64,000 nucleotides of DNA from an uncultured Prevotella sp. (GTDB taxonomy: Bacteria > Bacteroidota > Bacteroidia > Bacteroidales > Bacteroidaceae), in the NCBI GenBank assembly GCA_947164965.1, contig CAMUYR010000007.1, forward strand, positions 62,001 through 126,000, read 5' to 3'. The notes below the pieces were generated by a model. The model ran no database searches. It was not told where the DNA came from and saw only the letters and a program-made list of their open reading frames with translations. This document shows positions 26,901 through 34,880 of this stretch, in pieces; within the stretch, counting starts at the first letter, position 1; each line of letters begins with the position of its first letter. The translations under genes were made by a program, and so were the position numbers.

Positions 26901-26999
26901 CGTTCCCCATCCGAGTGTGCGGAGCTCGTCTGTATAAACACGATCAGCAGGAATTAGCTGTCTGAGGTCAGTAAGAAATTGTTCGTTGTTGGTACTCAT
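23976..26999 (-). CDS. FAD-linked oxidase fused to Fe-S and CCG domains (D-lactate or glycolate dehydrogenase type)
   Basis: 1007 residues from the ATG at 26999; the longer TTG-started frame overlaps the -7 box. The N-terminal half is a GlcD/Dld-type FAD domain (PFTFRAAGTSLSGQS at ~67-81, KAEHGTGRNM near 500). Two 4Fe-4S motifs follow (CIECGFCEVNC near 595 and CATDGLCATSCPM near 650), then two cysteine-rich CCG domains (CCGQIWESKG near 825, GCCGFAGDRGF near 940) as in GlcF, LldE and HdrD proteins. Such fusions oxidise D-2-hydroxy acids, mainly D-lactate, and pass electrons to the membrane pool. The divergent lactate permease gene supports lactate as substrate. Confidence 0.85.
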   Translation of the reverse strand: MSTNNEQFLTDLRQLIPADRVYTDELRTLGWGTDASFYRQIPKVVIRSDGEKEIAEIVKLCHQHHLPFTFRAAGTSLSGQSCTDSVLIVAGKHWEKYEIGENQDTIKLQPGIVGARVNEILKPYGRVFPPDPASIGSAMVGGIVINNASGMNCGVHANSDRMMVSARVILTDGTILDTGDEKSKESFRKSHPEFIKKIEALRDKVRADEELASRIRTKYSIKNVTGLNLRPLVAYDDPFDIIAHSMVGSEGTLAFLSEVTMKTLYDYKYKASAMVYFLTMKESCEAVVAMKKLKAGDDDLKMSAENLMVKSAEMLDYMSLNSVDDPVFLQYKADVDAGKIEGVEPGDYHNLTAILTETKGISHEQLLEKIEKIKECLGQFRLYIPAEFTEDPAVYGKYWAIRSGIFPSVGGTRPVGTSCLIEDVAFPIESLPEATVKLQKLIADHGYDDACIYGHAFEGNYHFILNQSFADEHEVARYAEMMRDVAKLVVENYDGSLKAEHGTGRNMAPFVKYEWGEKAYEAMKELKAIFDPDGLLNQGVIFNDDPDCFIKCLKPLPVLDFDFDSVPDGGQYLMDPSLSTAKETIEQVKRANKCIECGFCEVNCMSCGLTLSSRMRIAVQREIRELEATGANPERAATLRKQYKYYGDQTCATDGLCATSCPMKINTGELTHLIRQMDMNHNKLGYQVGEFAANHMAGIKSGLRLVLDVAHLGHVTLGPSLMTNICRGMNKMGLPLWTTAMPKKKRQPKPSDLTQFIIEKSIPHKEEEHSPLKVVYFPSCINQTMGQSKQGGKIHDLVDEVIQLMAKAGYEVIFPEGMEKMCCGQIWESKGMLDIADRKSAELEAALWKASEQGKYPVLCAQSPCLHRMKKVMKKMKLYEPAEFIMKYLVDRLDFHPTDTHIALHITCSTRQMGVDKDLIALAKLCSNNVYLPEGVGCCGFAGDRGFTFPEMNKYALRKLRPQIEKNKIEVGYSNSRTCEIGLETNTGIPYMSIVYLVNICTTSKKE

Positions 27000-27018
27000 A
27001 GAGAATCTATATTTGGGG

Positions 27019-27026
27019 CAAAGATA
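27019..27026 (-). promoter_or_regulatory. -7 box of the FAD/Fe-S dehydrogenase gene
   Basis: The minus strand reads TATCTTTG, 19 bases before the ATG at 26999. Confidence 0.7.
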
Positions 27027-27091
27027 CAAAAAAAAAATAAAGTTTGAGTTTTTTTATCAAAAAAAAATGCACTAAAATGAAAAATTATTCC

Positions 27092-27099
27092 TATATTTG
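27092..27099 (+). promoter_or_regulatory. -7 box of the lactate permease gene
   Basis: TATATTTG, 39 bases before the ATG at 27139; divergent from the dehydrogenase promoter across an AT-rich spacer of about 65 bases that could hold a shared operator. Confidence 0.7.
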
Positions 27100-27138
27100 C
27101 ACAATTCTAGTAAAAAACTAATCTAAAAGCAAATCATT

Positions 27139-28743
27139 ATGACTGCATTAGTCTCTGTTATCCCCATCCTTTTACTCATCGTTTTGATGATGGGATTTAA
27201 AGTGTCTGGTTACAAGAGTGCTGTGATTACTCTTGTTGTTACAATCATCTTGGCTCTGTTTGCTGTTCCTGCGATGGGCATTCTGCCAGAGAAGTATTCA
27301 GGTCTATCCATCTATGGCATCACCCTCTGGTCTGTTGTCGAAGGTTTTCTCAAGGCCTGCTTCCCCATTATCCTGATTATTATTTGCGCAATTTTTAGTT
27401 ACAATATTCTTTGTGAAACGAAGGAGATTGAGACCATTAAGACGCAGTTTATCCAGATGACTTCTGACAAAGGACTATTGGTGTTGCTCCTGACTTGGGG
27501 TCTGGGAGGTGTGCTCGAAGGTATGGCAGGCTTTGGAACGGCTGTGGCCATCCCTGCAGCCATCCTCATTGGCTTGGGCTTCAAACCCATGTTCTCAGCT
27601 GTCATCTGTCTGGTGGCCAATACGGTGGCTGTAGGTTTCGGTGCAGTAGGTCTGCCTGCTACCACACTTGCCAACCAGGTGGCAGCCAGTGGTGTGGCTA
27701 CACCAGAGGAGCTCTGCGAGGTGGCTACCTTTATTATATTACAACTCTCGCTGATGTTCTTCATTACTCCGTTCCTCATTCTGATGATGACTGATCGTAC
27801 CAAGATATTGAAGAACCTCACTATTGCCCTCTTCGTGGGTACTTTCTCTATTGTCGTGCAGTTCTGCTGTGCCCACTTTATTGGTCCAGAAACACCAGCC
27901 ATTCTTGGTTCTGTAGCAGCTATTATCGCTATGCTCATCTATAACAAGCTCTTCATCAAGGAAGAAAATCCAGCTGATGAGGTTGTTGTTGAGAAGAAGA
28001 AATTCGGTACTGTGAAGACGTTGAAGGCATGGAGTGTTTACGGATTGATTATTTTCTTCATCCTGATTAGCAGTAAGATTGTACCACCGATTAACGAATT
28101 GCTCAACACATCTTTGGTTACCAAGTTCGATCTGCCTGTAATAGGTAATACCTTTAAGTTTGGCTGGCTGTCCAATGCTGGTCTGATGATTTTCCTTGGT
28201 GCTGTGATTGGCGGACTGATTCAGGGTATGTCTTTCGGCAAGTTGATGAAATTGCTTGCCAAGACCACGCTCAATCTTCAGAAAACAGTGATTACCATCT
28301 GCTGTTTGGTGGCTATGGCTATGCTGATGAACAATACAGGTATGACCAACGATATTGCCAAGGGGCTTGTGCTTTTGACAGGTTCTGCCTTCCCGTTCTT
28401 TGCTCCGCTGATTGGTTCAATTGGTACCTTCGTAACGGGTAGTGCCACCAATGCTAACATTCTCTTCGGTAAGCTGCAAGCTACTGCTGCCAGCGACCTT
28501 GGTTTGGTGAATCAGGGCACTTTCTTTGGCGTTAGTGGTAGCGAGACCAACTGGCTTGCTGCAGCTAACTGTGCTGGTTCTGAAGGTGGAAAGCTGTTGT
28601 CACCACAGAGCATAGCCATTGCTACGGCTGCATGCGATATGGAAGGTCAGGATGGTGACATTATGCGTAAGACTATGCCGTTTGCTATCTTCTGGATATT
28701 GATGAACGGTCTGATGGTCTTCTTGGGACTACACGTCATCTGA
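27139..28743 (+). CDS. lctP: L-lactate permease family transporter
   Basis: 534 residues with about 13 membrane helices. The sequence matches the LctP/LldP family along its length: MGFKVSGYKSAVITLVVTI, the conserved LEGMAGFGTAVAIPAAILIGLGF, GLPATTLANQV, and near the end SGSETNWLAAANCAGSEGGKLLSPQSIAIA. The family imports lactate (both isomers) and glycolate with protons. Divergent transcription from the dehydrogenase makes a lactate-use module. A FAD-dependent oxidoreductase gene follows after three bases. Confidence 0.93.
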   Translation: MTALVSVIPILLLIVLMMGFKVSGYKSAVITLVVTIILALFAVPAMGILPEKYSGLSIYGITLWSVVEGFLKACFPIILIIICAIFSYNILCETKEIETIKTQFIQMTSDKGLLVLLLTWGLGGVLEGMAGFGTAVAIPAAILIGLGFKPMFSAVICLVANTVAVGFGAVGLPATTLANQVAASGVATPEELCEVATFIILQLSLMFFITPFLILMMTDRTKILKNLTIALFVGTFSIVVQFCCAHFIGPETPAILGSVAAIIAMLIYNKLFIKEENPADEVVVEKKKFGTVKTLKAWSVYGLIIFFILISSKIVPPINELLNTSLVTKFDLPVIGNTFKFGWLSNAGLMIFLGAVIGGLIQGMSFGKLMKLLAKTTLNLQKTVITICCLVAMAMLMNNTGMTNDIAKGLVLLTGSAFPFFAPLIGSIGTFVTGSATNANILFGKLQATAASDLGLVNQGTFFGVSGSETNWLAAANCAGSEGGKLLSPQSIAIATAACDMEGQDGDIMRKTMPFAIFWILMNGLMVFLGLHVI

Positions 28744-28746
28744 TCA

Positions 28747-29937
28747 ATGTCAACAACACATAAAACAGCTATTATTGGCGGCGGGGCAGCAGGGTTCTTC
28801 CTCGCCGTCAATTTGAAAGAGATGATGCCAGAGATGGAGGTGACCATCTTTGAGCGTAGCCATCGGGTATTGGCCAAGGTGGAAATCAGTGGGGGAGGAC
28901 GTTGTAATTGCACCAATTCCTTTGCACAGGTTACTGATCTATCACAGGTTTATCCTCGTGGCCATAGGCTCTTGAAACGCCTTTTCAATGTGTTCAACCA
29001 TGAGGATGCTTACCGTTGGTTCGAACAGCATGGAGTTCCTTTGGTCACTCAGGACGACGAGTGTGTGTTTCCTCAAGCCCAGGACTCTCATGCTATCATC
29101 AATTGTTTTCTGTCATTAGCCCGTCGCCACCATATTAATATATATACAGGCAGAAAGATTCAGAGTCTTGATGATGTTCGCGACTTTGACTATGTGGTGG
29201 TCACAACGGGTGGTTCACCTAAGGGAGAAGGTCTGCGCTGGCTGGCAGATCTGGGACATGAAATAGAGTCGCCTGTGCCTTCCCTTTATACATTTTCTGT
29301 CAACGATGCCAAGCTTAAAGCCCTGCAGGGAATAGTGGTTAAGGATACCGCCGTTCATATTCCTGGTACCAAACTGCGGGCAGAAGGACCTCTGCTGATT
29401 ACCCATTGGGGCGTGAGTGGTCCTGCCATCTTGAAGCTTTCCAGTTATGCAGCGCGCCATCTGGCAGAACAGAATTATCAGGCACCGCTCAGCATCAATT
29501 GGGCTCATCTAAACGAAGCGGAAACACAGACAGTACTCTTCGATATGGCTATCAAGCAAGGCCCAAAGCAACTCTCCACCTATAATCCTTTCGGCCTGCA
29601 GCAGCGCCTTTGGGTTTATCTGTTAGAGAAAGCTTTGGGTAACAGAAGCACCATCCGATGTCAGGAACTGAATAAGAAGGATGTCAATCGCCTTGCCAAT
29701 GTTCTTGTGAATGATGCGTATCAGATTGCAGGGCGAGCTGCCTTTAAAGATGAGTTTGTAACCTGTGGAGGTGTCTCGCTAAAAGCTGTCGATTCCAATA
29801 CTCTGGAGAGCCGTCATGTGCCTCATCTTTATTTTGCTGGCGAGGTGCTTGATATTGATGGCATCACGGGTGGTTTCAATTTCCAGGCTGCATGGACGAC
29901 AGCCTATACTGTTGCTTCTGCCATTAAAAAGCGTTAA
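28747..29937 (+). CDS. BaiN/HI0933-like FAD-dependent oxidoreductase
   Basis: 396 residues. The N-terminal Rossmann motif (AIIGGGAAGFFLAV) and the HI0933 family segments EISGGGRCNCTNS, TTGGSPKGEGLRWL and, at the end, FAGEVLDIDGITGGFNFQAAWTTA are all present. The family is a cytoplasmic flavoprotein whose substrates are mostly unknown; one member (BaiN) acts on bile acids in clostridia. It is probably co-transcribed with the lactate permease (gap of three bases), though the family occurs in many contexts. Confidence 0.88.
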   Translation: MSTTHKTAIIGGGAAGFFLAVNLKEMMPEMEVTIFERSHRVLAKVEISGGGRCNCTNSFAQVTDLSQVYPRGHRLLKRLFNVFNHEDAYRWFEQHGVPLVTQDDECVFPQAQDSHAIINCFLSLARRHHINIYTGRKIQSLDDVRDFDYVVVTTGGSPKGEGLRWLADLGHEIESPVPSLYTFSVNDAKLKALQGIVVKDTAVHIPGTKLRAEGPLLITHWGVSGPAILKLSSYAARHLAEQNYQAPLSINWAHLNEAETQTVLFDMAIKQGPKQLSTYNPFGLQQRLWVYLLEKALGNRSTIRCQELNKKDVNRLANVLVNDAYQIAGRAAFKDEFVTCGGVSLKAVDSNTLESRHVPHLYFAGEVLDIDGITGGFNFQAAWTTAYTVASAIKKR

Positions 29938-29965
29938 AAATTGACGAAGATACATGGAAAATGTG

Positions 29966-29973
29966 TATCTTTG
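29966..29973 (+). promoter_or_regulatory. -7 box of the esterase gene
   Basis: TATCTTTG, 44 bases before the ATG at 30018. Confidence 0.7.
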
Positions 29974-30017
29974 CCGTGTTATTGTACACTAACTAACAAC
30001 ATAAACGTTATCAAGTT

Positions 30018-31958
30018 ATGAAATTCAGAAAGCTTTTTACAGCATTGTTGGTTTGCGTGGCAACCTGTGGTTGGGCCCAGCAACCGACTCCAAAGTCCAT
30101 TTTAATTAATCAAGATGGTACGGTGACTTTCCGTTACAAGAATGACCTTGCCAAGAATGTGCAGGTTGATGTCCAGTTTGCTGGCAGGAATCCTATGCAG
30201 CGTGGTGCCGATGGTGTATGGACAGCTACTTTGGGACCCGTCGCTCCAGACATGTATCCCTACTGCTTTATCGTTGATGGCATCAGTGTGATGGATCCAG
30301 AGAATCCCCAGTATTTCCCCAACGAGGGCTTTAAGAATAGTCTGTTGGAAATACCAGGTAACGGCACTTTGCCACACGATATCAAGGATGTGCCCCACGG
30401 AAGACTGGAGTATGTTAGCTATTATTCCAAGAGTTTGGGTGCAACTAATCATGCTGTGGTCTATCTTCCTCCCAACTACATGATGGATTTCCAGAAGAAA
30501 TATCCTGTGTTCTATCTCATCAGTGGTACGACGGATACAGAAGAGGTATATTATAAGGTAGGACGTGTCAACTATATTCTCGACAATCTGCTGGCAGAGA
30601 AAAAGGCCAAGGAGATGATCGTGGTGCTGCCTTATGGCAATCCCTATAAACTGTTGCCTGCCAAGGCTGAGGCTGCCAGCGGACAACCTGCTACACGTTT
30701 TGGTGGCGATGTGTTCAGCAAGGATTTGATTAACGATCTGATGCCCTATATTGAAAAGAATTACCGTACTAATAACAGTCGTGATCATCGTGCTATTGGT
30801 GGTTTCTCACGAGGTGGCAATCAGGCTCTCTTCAATGGCCTTTCCAATCTGGACAAGTTCTCATACCTCTGCTCCTACAGTTCATTTACCTCGACAGACA
30901 TTCCTGATGTTTACGATCAGGCAGCAGAAACCAATAAGAAAATCCACCTATTCTGGTTAGGTGTTGGTACCGACGATTTCCTGTATGGTAATGCCCGCGA
31001 CTATATGGAGTTTCTCGATAAGAAGGGTATCCGTAGTGTCAAGGAGTTTACCAATGATAAGTTTGGTCATACCTGGATGAACGCCAAGTATTTCCTCTTC
31101 AAGACCTTGCCTTTGCTCTTCAACAAAAAGGCTTCAGAGGCTGCGATGAAGGATGGTCAGCCTGCACCTGCTGCAACGGGTAAGGAGCAGCAGTTCACAC
31201 CAGGTGTGATGGCTCGTCTGTTCCCGCGTCCTATCATCTCACCGGAATATGGTGACGAGAGTCTCACCTTCCGTTTCAAGGCACCAGAGGCTGAGAAAGT
31301 GGAGCTGGAATGTGAGATATTGCCAGAACCATTAGCTATGGAAAAAGATTCAGATGGTGTCTGGAGTGTCACCATGAATGAATATGTGTTTGAAACCTTC
31401 AAGTATTGTTTCCTGGTGGATGGCACCCAGGTGGCCGATCCCAGCAACATGTACCTGTCGCCTGATCGTGGCTTTAAGTATAGTGTTGCTAATCATCCTA
31501 ATGGTCCTTTCAACTATGCCAATCAGGGGGATATCCCTCATGGCCGCACAGGTTATGATGTGACCCGTGATGAGGCTTGGTATATGTCGCCTATGCCAGC
31601 ACAGCCTACTATGCCCGTGATGATACAGCTGGTTCCTGGTGATGGTGACACTGCAGAGAGTTGGTTTAAGTTGGGTGGTGCTGATGCTATCACCGATAAG
31701 CTGATGGCTGATGGCAAGACACATCCTTGCATGATTACTACCAGCACGATGGATTTCGGCAGCCAGAATGGTGGTATGCCTATGCCATCCTTTAAGACGA
31801 ATGTCCTGCGTGCTGATGATTATCCAACATGGCCCCAGCGCCGTAGGGCATTGTTGAAGCTGCTCATTAAGATAGGTAAAGAACCCGCCCCCTCATTTCC
31901 AGCCTTTGGAGGCGGTGGATTTGGAGGAGGCGGTTTTGGGGGAGGCGATGGCTTCTAA
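30018..31958 (+). CDS. Exported CE1/Fes-like esterase with a second, degenerate esterase half
   Basis: 646 residues with a signal peptide ending GWAQ. Residues ~25-120 form an E-set/CBM48-like domain (VTFRYKNDLAKNVQVDVQF). Residues ~125-375 are an alpha/beta-hydrolase of the Fes/CE1 esterase type with nucleophile S264 in GGFSRGG and a terminal histidine segment (DKFGHTWMNAKYFL). Residues ~395-500 repeat the E-set domain (LTFRFKAPEAEKVELECEI), followed by a shortened second esterase part that lacks the GxSxG region. The C-terminus is Gly/Phe-rich (GGGGFGGGGFGGG). Relatives act on feruloyl or acetyl esters of plant xylans; the substrate here is inferred. The gene converges with the aldo/keto reductase gene, three bases away. 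Confidence 0.82.
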   Translation: MKFRKLFTALLVCVATCGWAQQPTPKSILINQDGTVTFRYKNDLAKNVQVDVQFAGRNPMQRGADGVWTATLGPVAPDMYPYCFIVDGISVMDPENPQYFPNEGFKNSLLEIPGNGTLPHDIKDVPHGRLEYVSYYSKSLGATNHAVVYLPPNYMMDFQKKYPVFYLISGTTDTEEVYYKVGRVNYILDNLLAEKKAKEMIVVLPYGNPYKLLPAKAEAASGQPATRFGGDVFSKDLINDLMPYIEKNYRTNNSRDHRAIGGFSRGGNQALFNGLSNLDKFSYLCSYSSFTSTDIPDVYDQAAETNKKIHLFWLGVGTDDFLYGNARDYMEFLDKKGIRSVKEFTNDKFGHTWMNAKYFLFKTLPLLFNKKASEAAMKDGQPAPAATGKEQQFTPGVMARLFPRPIISPEYGDESLTFRFKAPEAEKVELECEILPEPLAMEKDSDGVWSVTMNEYVFETFKYCFLVDGTQVADPSNMYLSPDRGFKYSVANHPNGPFNYANQGDIPHGRTGYDVTRDEAWYMSPMPAQPTMPVMIQLVPGDGDTAESWFKLGGADAITDKLMADGKTHPCMITTSTMDFGSQNGGMPMPSFKTNVLRADDYPTWPQRRRALLKLLIKIGKEPAPSFPAFGGGGFGGGGFGGGDGF

Positions 31959-31961
31959 CTG

Positions 31962-33371
31962 CTAAGCCTTCTTCTCGTCTTCATTGTCAATCTTGTTTTG
32001 CTTTAAGGCTTCAACAAATTCACTAATCTTTCGCAATTCACGTGGAATGCGGATATTCTGTGGGCAGTGTGGTTCGCACTGTCCACAACTTATACAGTGG
32101 TCAGCCTGACGCATCTTAGGAACAGCACGGTCTAATCCTATCAGATAGTTACGACGTAGCTTGAAATACTCGTCATCCATCTTCAGACGAGGCAAGGTAC
32201 CATCATTCTTACATTTATTATAATGTACAAAGATAGCAGGTATATCGATGCCATAAGGACAGGGCATGCAATACTTACAGTCATTGCAGGGGATATTCTC
32301 CAGTCCCACAATGCGCTCTGCCACATCCTTGTGCAGATACTCCTGTTCTGTCTTGGTCAGTGGCACAAGTGGGCAATAGCTCAGCAGGTTGTCCTTCAGG
32401 TGTTCCATATAGGTCATACCAGATAGTACCGTCAGAACACCCTCTGGTGTGCCAGCATAACGGAAAGCCCATGAGGCAACAGAACGCTCAGGGTTACGCT
32501 GCTTCAGTTCCGTAGCCATATATTGAGGAAGGTTAGCCAGTCGTCCACCCAGCAGTGGTTCCATGATGACAGCAGGAATACCCTTCTTCTGCAGTTCTCC
32601 GTACAGATAGCTGGCATCCACATTGCGGTTGTTAATCTCGTTGGCAAAGTCCCAGTCCAGATAGTTCAGCTCTATTTGGACGAAGTCCCAATGATACTTG
32701 TCGTGCATGGCCAGAACCTCATCAAACACCTCCTGTTTTCCGTGGAATGAAAAACCAAGATTACGAATGCGACCAGCTTTCCGTTCATTCATCAGAAACT
32801 CCAGCATGCCATTGTCTACATAGCGGCCATTAAATTCGTCCATACCACCTCCTACAGCATGCAGCAGGTAGTAGTCGATGTAGTCTACCTGTAGCTGTTT
32901 CATGGAGTTGAGATACATCTCCTTCGATTTCTCAAATGTCCAGAAATCGTGGTTGAAGTTCGAGAGCTTGGTGGCCACAAAGTATTCTGAGCGCTTATGC
33001 CTGCTCAGGGCAATACCAGTACATGCCTCCGACTTTCCCTGACAGTAGACGGGAGAGGTGTCGAAGTAGTTCACACCATGCTCTATGGCATAGTCTACTT
33101 GCTTATTAATCATCTCCTGGTCGTAGTCATCCTGATTCTCAGTCTTCGAAGGCAGGCGCATCATGCCATAGCCCAAGAGAGATACCTTGTCTTGGTTGTT
33201 GGGGTTGATACGATAGGTCATCTTGCCCACAGGTGGTTCTACCTGTTGCTTGTATTCCTCAACGGCCTTGCTCTCAGTCTTCGACTTACAGCCAGCCATG
33301 ACTGCTGCCGTAGCCAGGGTTCCACCACCAAACAGCTTTAAGAACGAACGTCTTGATATATCTTTTTTCAT
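31962..33371 (-). CDS. Tat-exported aldo/keto reductase lipoprotein with ferredoxin domain
   Basis: 469 residues. The N-terminus has a twin-arginine motif (SRRSFLKLFGGG, residues 6-17), a hydrophobic core and a lipobox ending AVMAGC, so it appears to be a Tat-exported lipoprotein. Residues ~60-350 are an aldo/keto reductase barrel (GYGMMRLPS, FDTSPVYCQGKSE, YIDYYLLHAVGGG). The C-terminal part holds cysteine motifs CNDCKYCMPCPYGIDIP and CISCGQCEPHCPQNI for 4Fe-4S clusters. The natural substrate is not known. It is the last gene of the tatA-tatC-polyferredoxin-reductase operon, four bases after its neighbour, which suggests that it receives electrons from the polyferredoxin. Confidence 0.85.
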   Translation of the reverse strand: MKKDISRRSFLKLFGGGTLATAAVMAGCKSKTESKAVEEYKQQVEPPVGKMTYRINPNNQDKVSLLGYGMMRLPSKTENQDDYDQEMINKQVDYAIEHGVNYFDTSPVYCQGKSEACTGIALSRHKRSEYFVATKLSNFNHDFWTFEKSKEMYLNSMKQLQVDYIDYYLLHAVGGGMDEFNGRYVDNGMLEFLMNERKAGRIRNLGFSFHGKQEVFDEVLAMHDKYHWDFVQIELNYLDWDFANEINNRNVDASYLYGELQKKGIPAVIMEPLLGGRLANLPQYMATELKQRNPERSVASWAFRYAGTPEGVLTVLSGMTYMEHLKDNLLSYCPLVPLTKTEQEYLHKDVAERIVGLENIPCNDCKYCMPCPYGIDIPAIFVHYNKCKNDGTLPRLKMDDEYFKLRRNYLIGLDRAVPKMRQADHCISCGQCEPHCPQNIRIPRELRKISEFVEALKQNKIDNEDEKKA

Positions 33372-33374
33372 AGC

Positions 33375-34868
33375 TTATACTTCTTTATGAACTTCATGAC
33401 CTTCAACATAAATCGCAGAGAATGGACGGGCTGGACAGAGGTATTCGCAGGCTCCACAACCAATGCAGCGAGCCTCGTTGACAGCAGGAACAGCAGGTGA
33501 TTCCTCATCATTGGGGTCGGAAGGAACCATCTCGATAGCTCCTACTGGACAATGGCGGGCACAGTTGCCACACTCTACACCATCCGTCAGTGGAACACAG
33601 TTCTTCTTAATCCATACGGCATGTCCCATCTGTGTCGATACCTTATTCTCTTTTTCAATGGGTTTGATGGCACCAGCTGGGCACACCTGGGAACAGCGGT
33701 TACACTCTGGACGGCAATAGCCTCGCTCATACGACATGGTGGGCATCATGAGATGCAGCAGATCGTCAGAAGGACGCAACACATCATTGGGACATTCTGA
33801 GATACACAGCTGGCAACCAGTACAGCGCTTGGCAAAGTTGCTCATCGATTGTGATCCAGGAGGTGTCAGTGGAGTCTGACGCTTTGGGGCCACCTTGTCC
33901 TCAATGTCTGCCAGTCCACCATCCATGATCTTATCCTTCTGTTGTGCCAGGGCGGCAGTAGCCAGCAGGGCACTGCTCACCAGGAATGAGCGACGACTGT
34001 CTTGCTGTGGTTTGTCATTGTCTTGAGCCATTTCCTTACCTCTTGCCTCTAACTTCTTACCTCTATAACTCAACGCCCCAAACTTACAACTCTCAATACA
34101 GTCGCCACAAACCACACAACGGGTGGCATCAACGGTATGTGTCTTGAAGTCAATACATGAGGCCTTACAGTTCTTGGTGCACAGCGAGCAGTTCCTGCAC
34201 TTTTCCACATCAAAGTGAATCTTCAGGAATGAGAAGCGCGAAAGCATTCCCAGCAGTGTGCCCACAGGACAGATGGTGTTACAATAGGTTCGTCCATTGC
34301 GCCAAGCCAGAATGGCGAGAATAACCAGTGTCAGCAGGCTGATGATGAGTGAGGGCAGGGCTCTCAGCCATATATCGCGATGGTAGAAAGCATAGCTGTC
34401 CATTTGCTCTGCGATGCTTGCCAGCACATTGTTGATGGCCAAATAGACAGGCTGCAACAGGTTGGTGGCTATGCGTCCGAAGGCAGAGTAGGGGGCCAAC
34501 AGCTGTACAACAATGCTCATGCCCATCAGGAAAGCCAGAAACATGGCAATCAGGAAAATAATGCGCAGCCATAGGTGTGCCTTCGAATAGGTGTAGCGGT
34601 TCTTCTTGGCTTTCTTGCCCAACCATCCGAAGATGTCCTGCATGATACCCAGCGGACAGATGATGGAGCAATAGATGCGTCCGAAGACCAGTGTCAGCAC
34701 GATGAGTGCCACTATCACCACGACATTCAGAGCCAGCACAGCCTCCAGGAATTGCAGCTTGGGCGCCCAACTCATCCAGTGGTGTGCCGTTCCTGTGAAA
34801 TCGAGGAACAGCCACGTGATGCCAATCATCATCACGGTAGCCAGTATGATTCTTATTTTCCTTAGCAT
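33375..34868 (-). CDS. NapH-like membrane polyferredoxin fused to a NapG-like ferredoxin through an internal Tat signal
   Basis: 497 residues. Residues 1-215 have membrane helices and the two CxxxCP motifs typical of NapH/MauN proteins (YCSIICPLG at 66-74, YCNTICPVG at 195-203). A cytoplasmic-type ferredoxin domain follows at 224-261 (CRNCSLC, CVVCGDC). Residues 291-308 are a twin-arginine signal (SRRSFLVSSALLATAALA). The C-terminal part (349-480) has a series of CxxCxxC motifs (CTGCQLC, CNRCSQVC, CGNCARHC, CIGCGACEYLC) like NapG. NapGH pairs carry electrons from quinol to the periplasm; here one polypeptide combines both. An in-frame ATG (residue 280) could start a separate Tat substrate. 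It lies in an operon with tatC and the reductase gene. Confidence 0.85.
   Translation of the reverse strand: MLRKIRIILATVMMIGITWLFLDFTGTAHHWMSWAPKLQFLEAVLALNVVVIVALIVLTLVFGRIYCSIICPLGIMQDIFGWLGKKAKKNRYTYSKAHLWLRIIFLIAMFLAFLMGMSIVVQLLAPYSAFGRIATNLLQPVYLAINNVLASIAEQMDSYAFYHRDIWLRALPSLIISLLTLVILAILAWRNGRTYCNTICPVGTLLGMLSRFSFLKIHFDVEKCRNCSLCTKNCKASCIDFKTHTVDATRCVVCGDCIESCKFGALSYRGKKLEARGKEMAQDNDKPQQDSRRSFLVSSALLATAALAQQKDKIMDGGLADIEDKVAPKRQTPLTPPGSQSMSNFAKRCTGCQLCISECPNDVLRPSDDLLHLMMPTMSYERGYCRPECNRCSQVCPAGAIKPIEKENKVSTQMGHAVWIKKNCVPLTDGVECGNCARHCPVGAIEMVPSDPNDEESPAVPAVNEARCIGCGACEYLCPARPFSAIYVEGHEVHKEV
34029..34075 (-). repeat. Repeat-like linker DNA between the NapH-like and NapG-like halves
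   Basis: On the minus strand the motif GAGGTAAG/GAGGCAAG recurs three times in about 35 bases before the ATG at 34031. It encodes the linker YRGKKLEARGKEM (residues ~268-280). It resembles other short AG-rich repeats of Bacteroidales and may have joined two genes. Confidence 0.5.
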
Positions 34869-34880
34869 AAACGTATTTGT

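Noticed and set aside
30102..30788. Minus-strand open frame of 228 codons
   Set aside because: It lies wholly within the esterase gene and lacks motifs and promoter.
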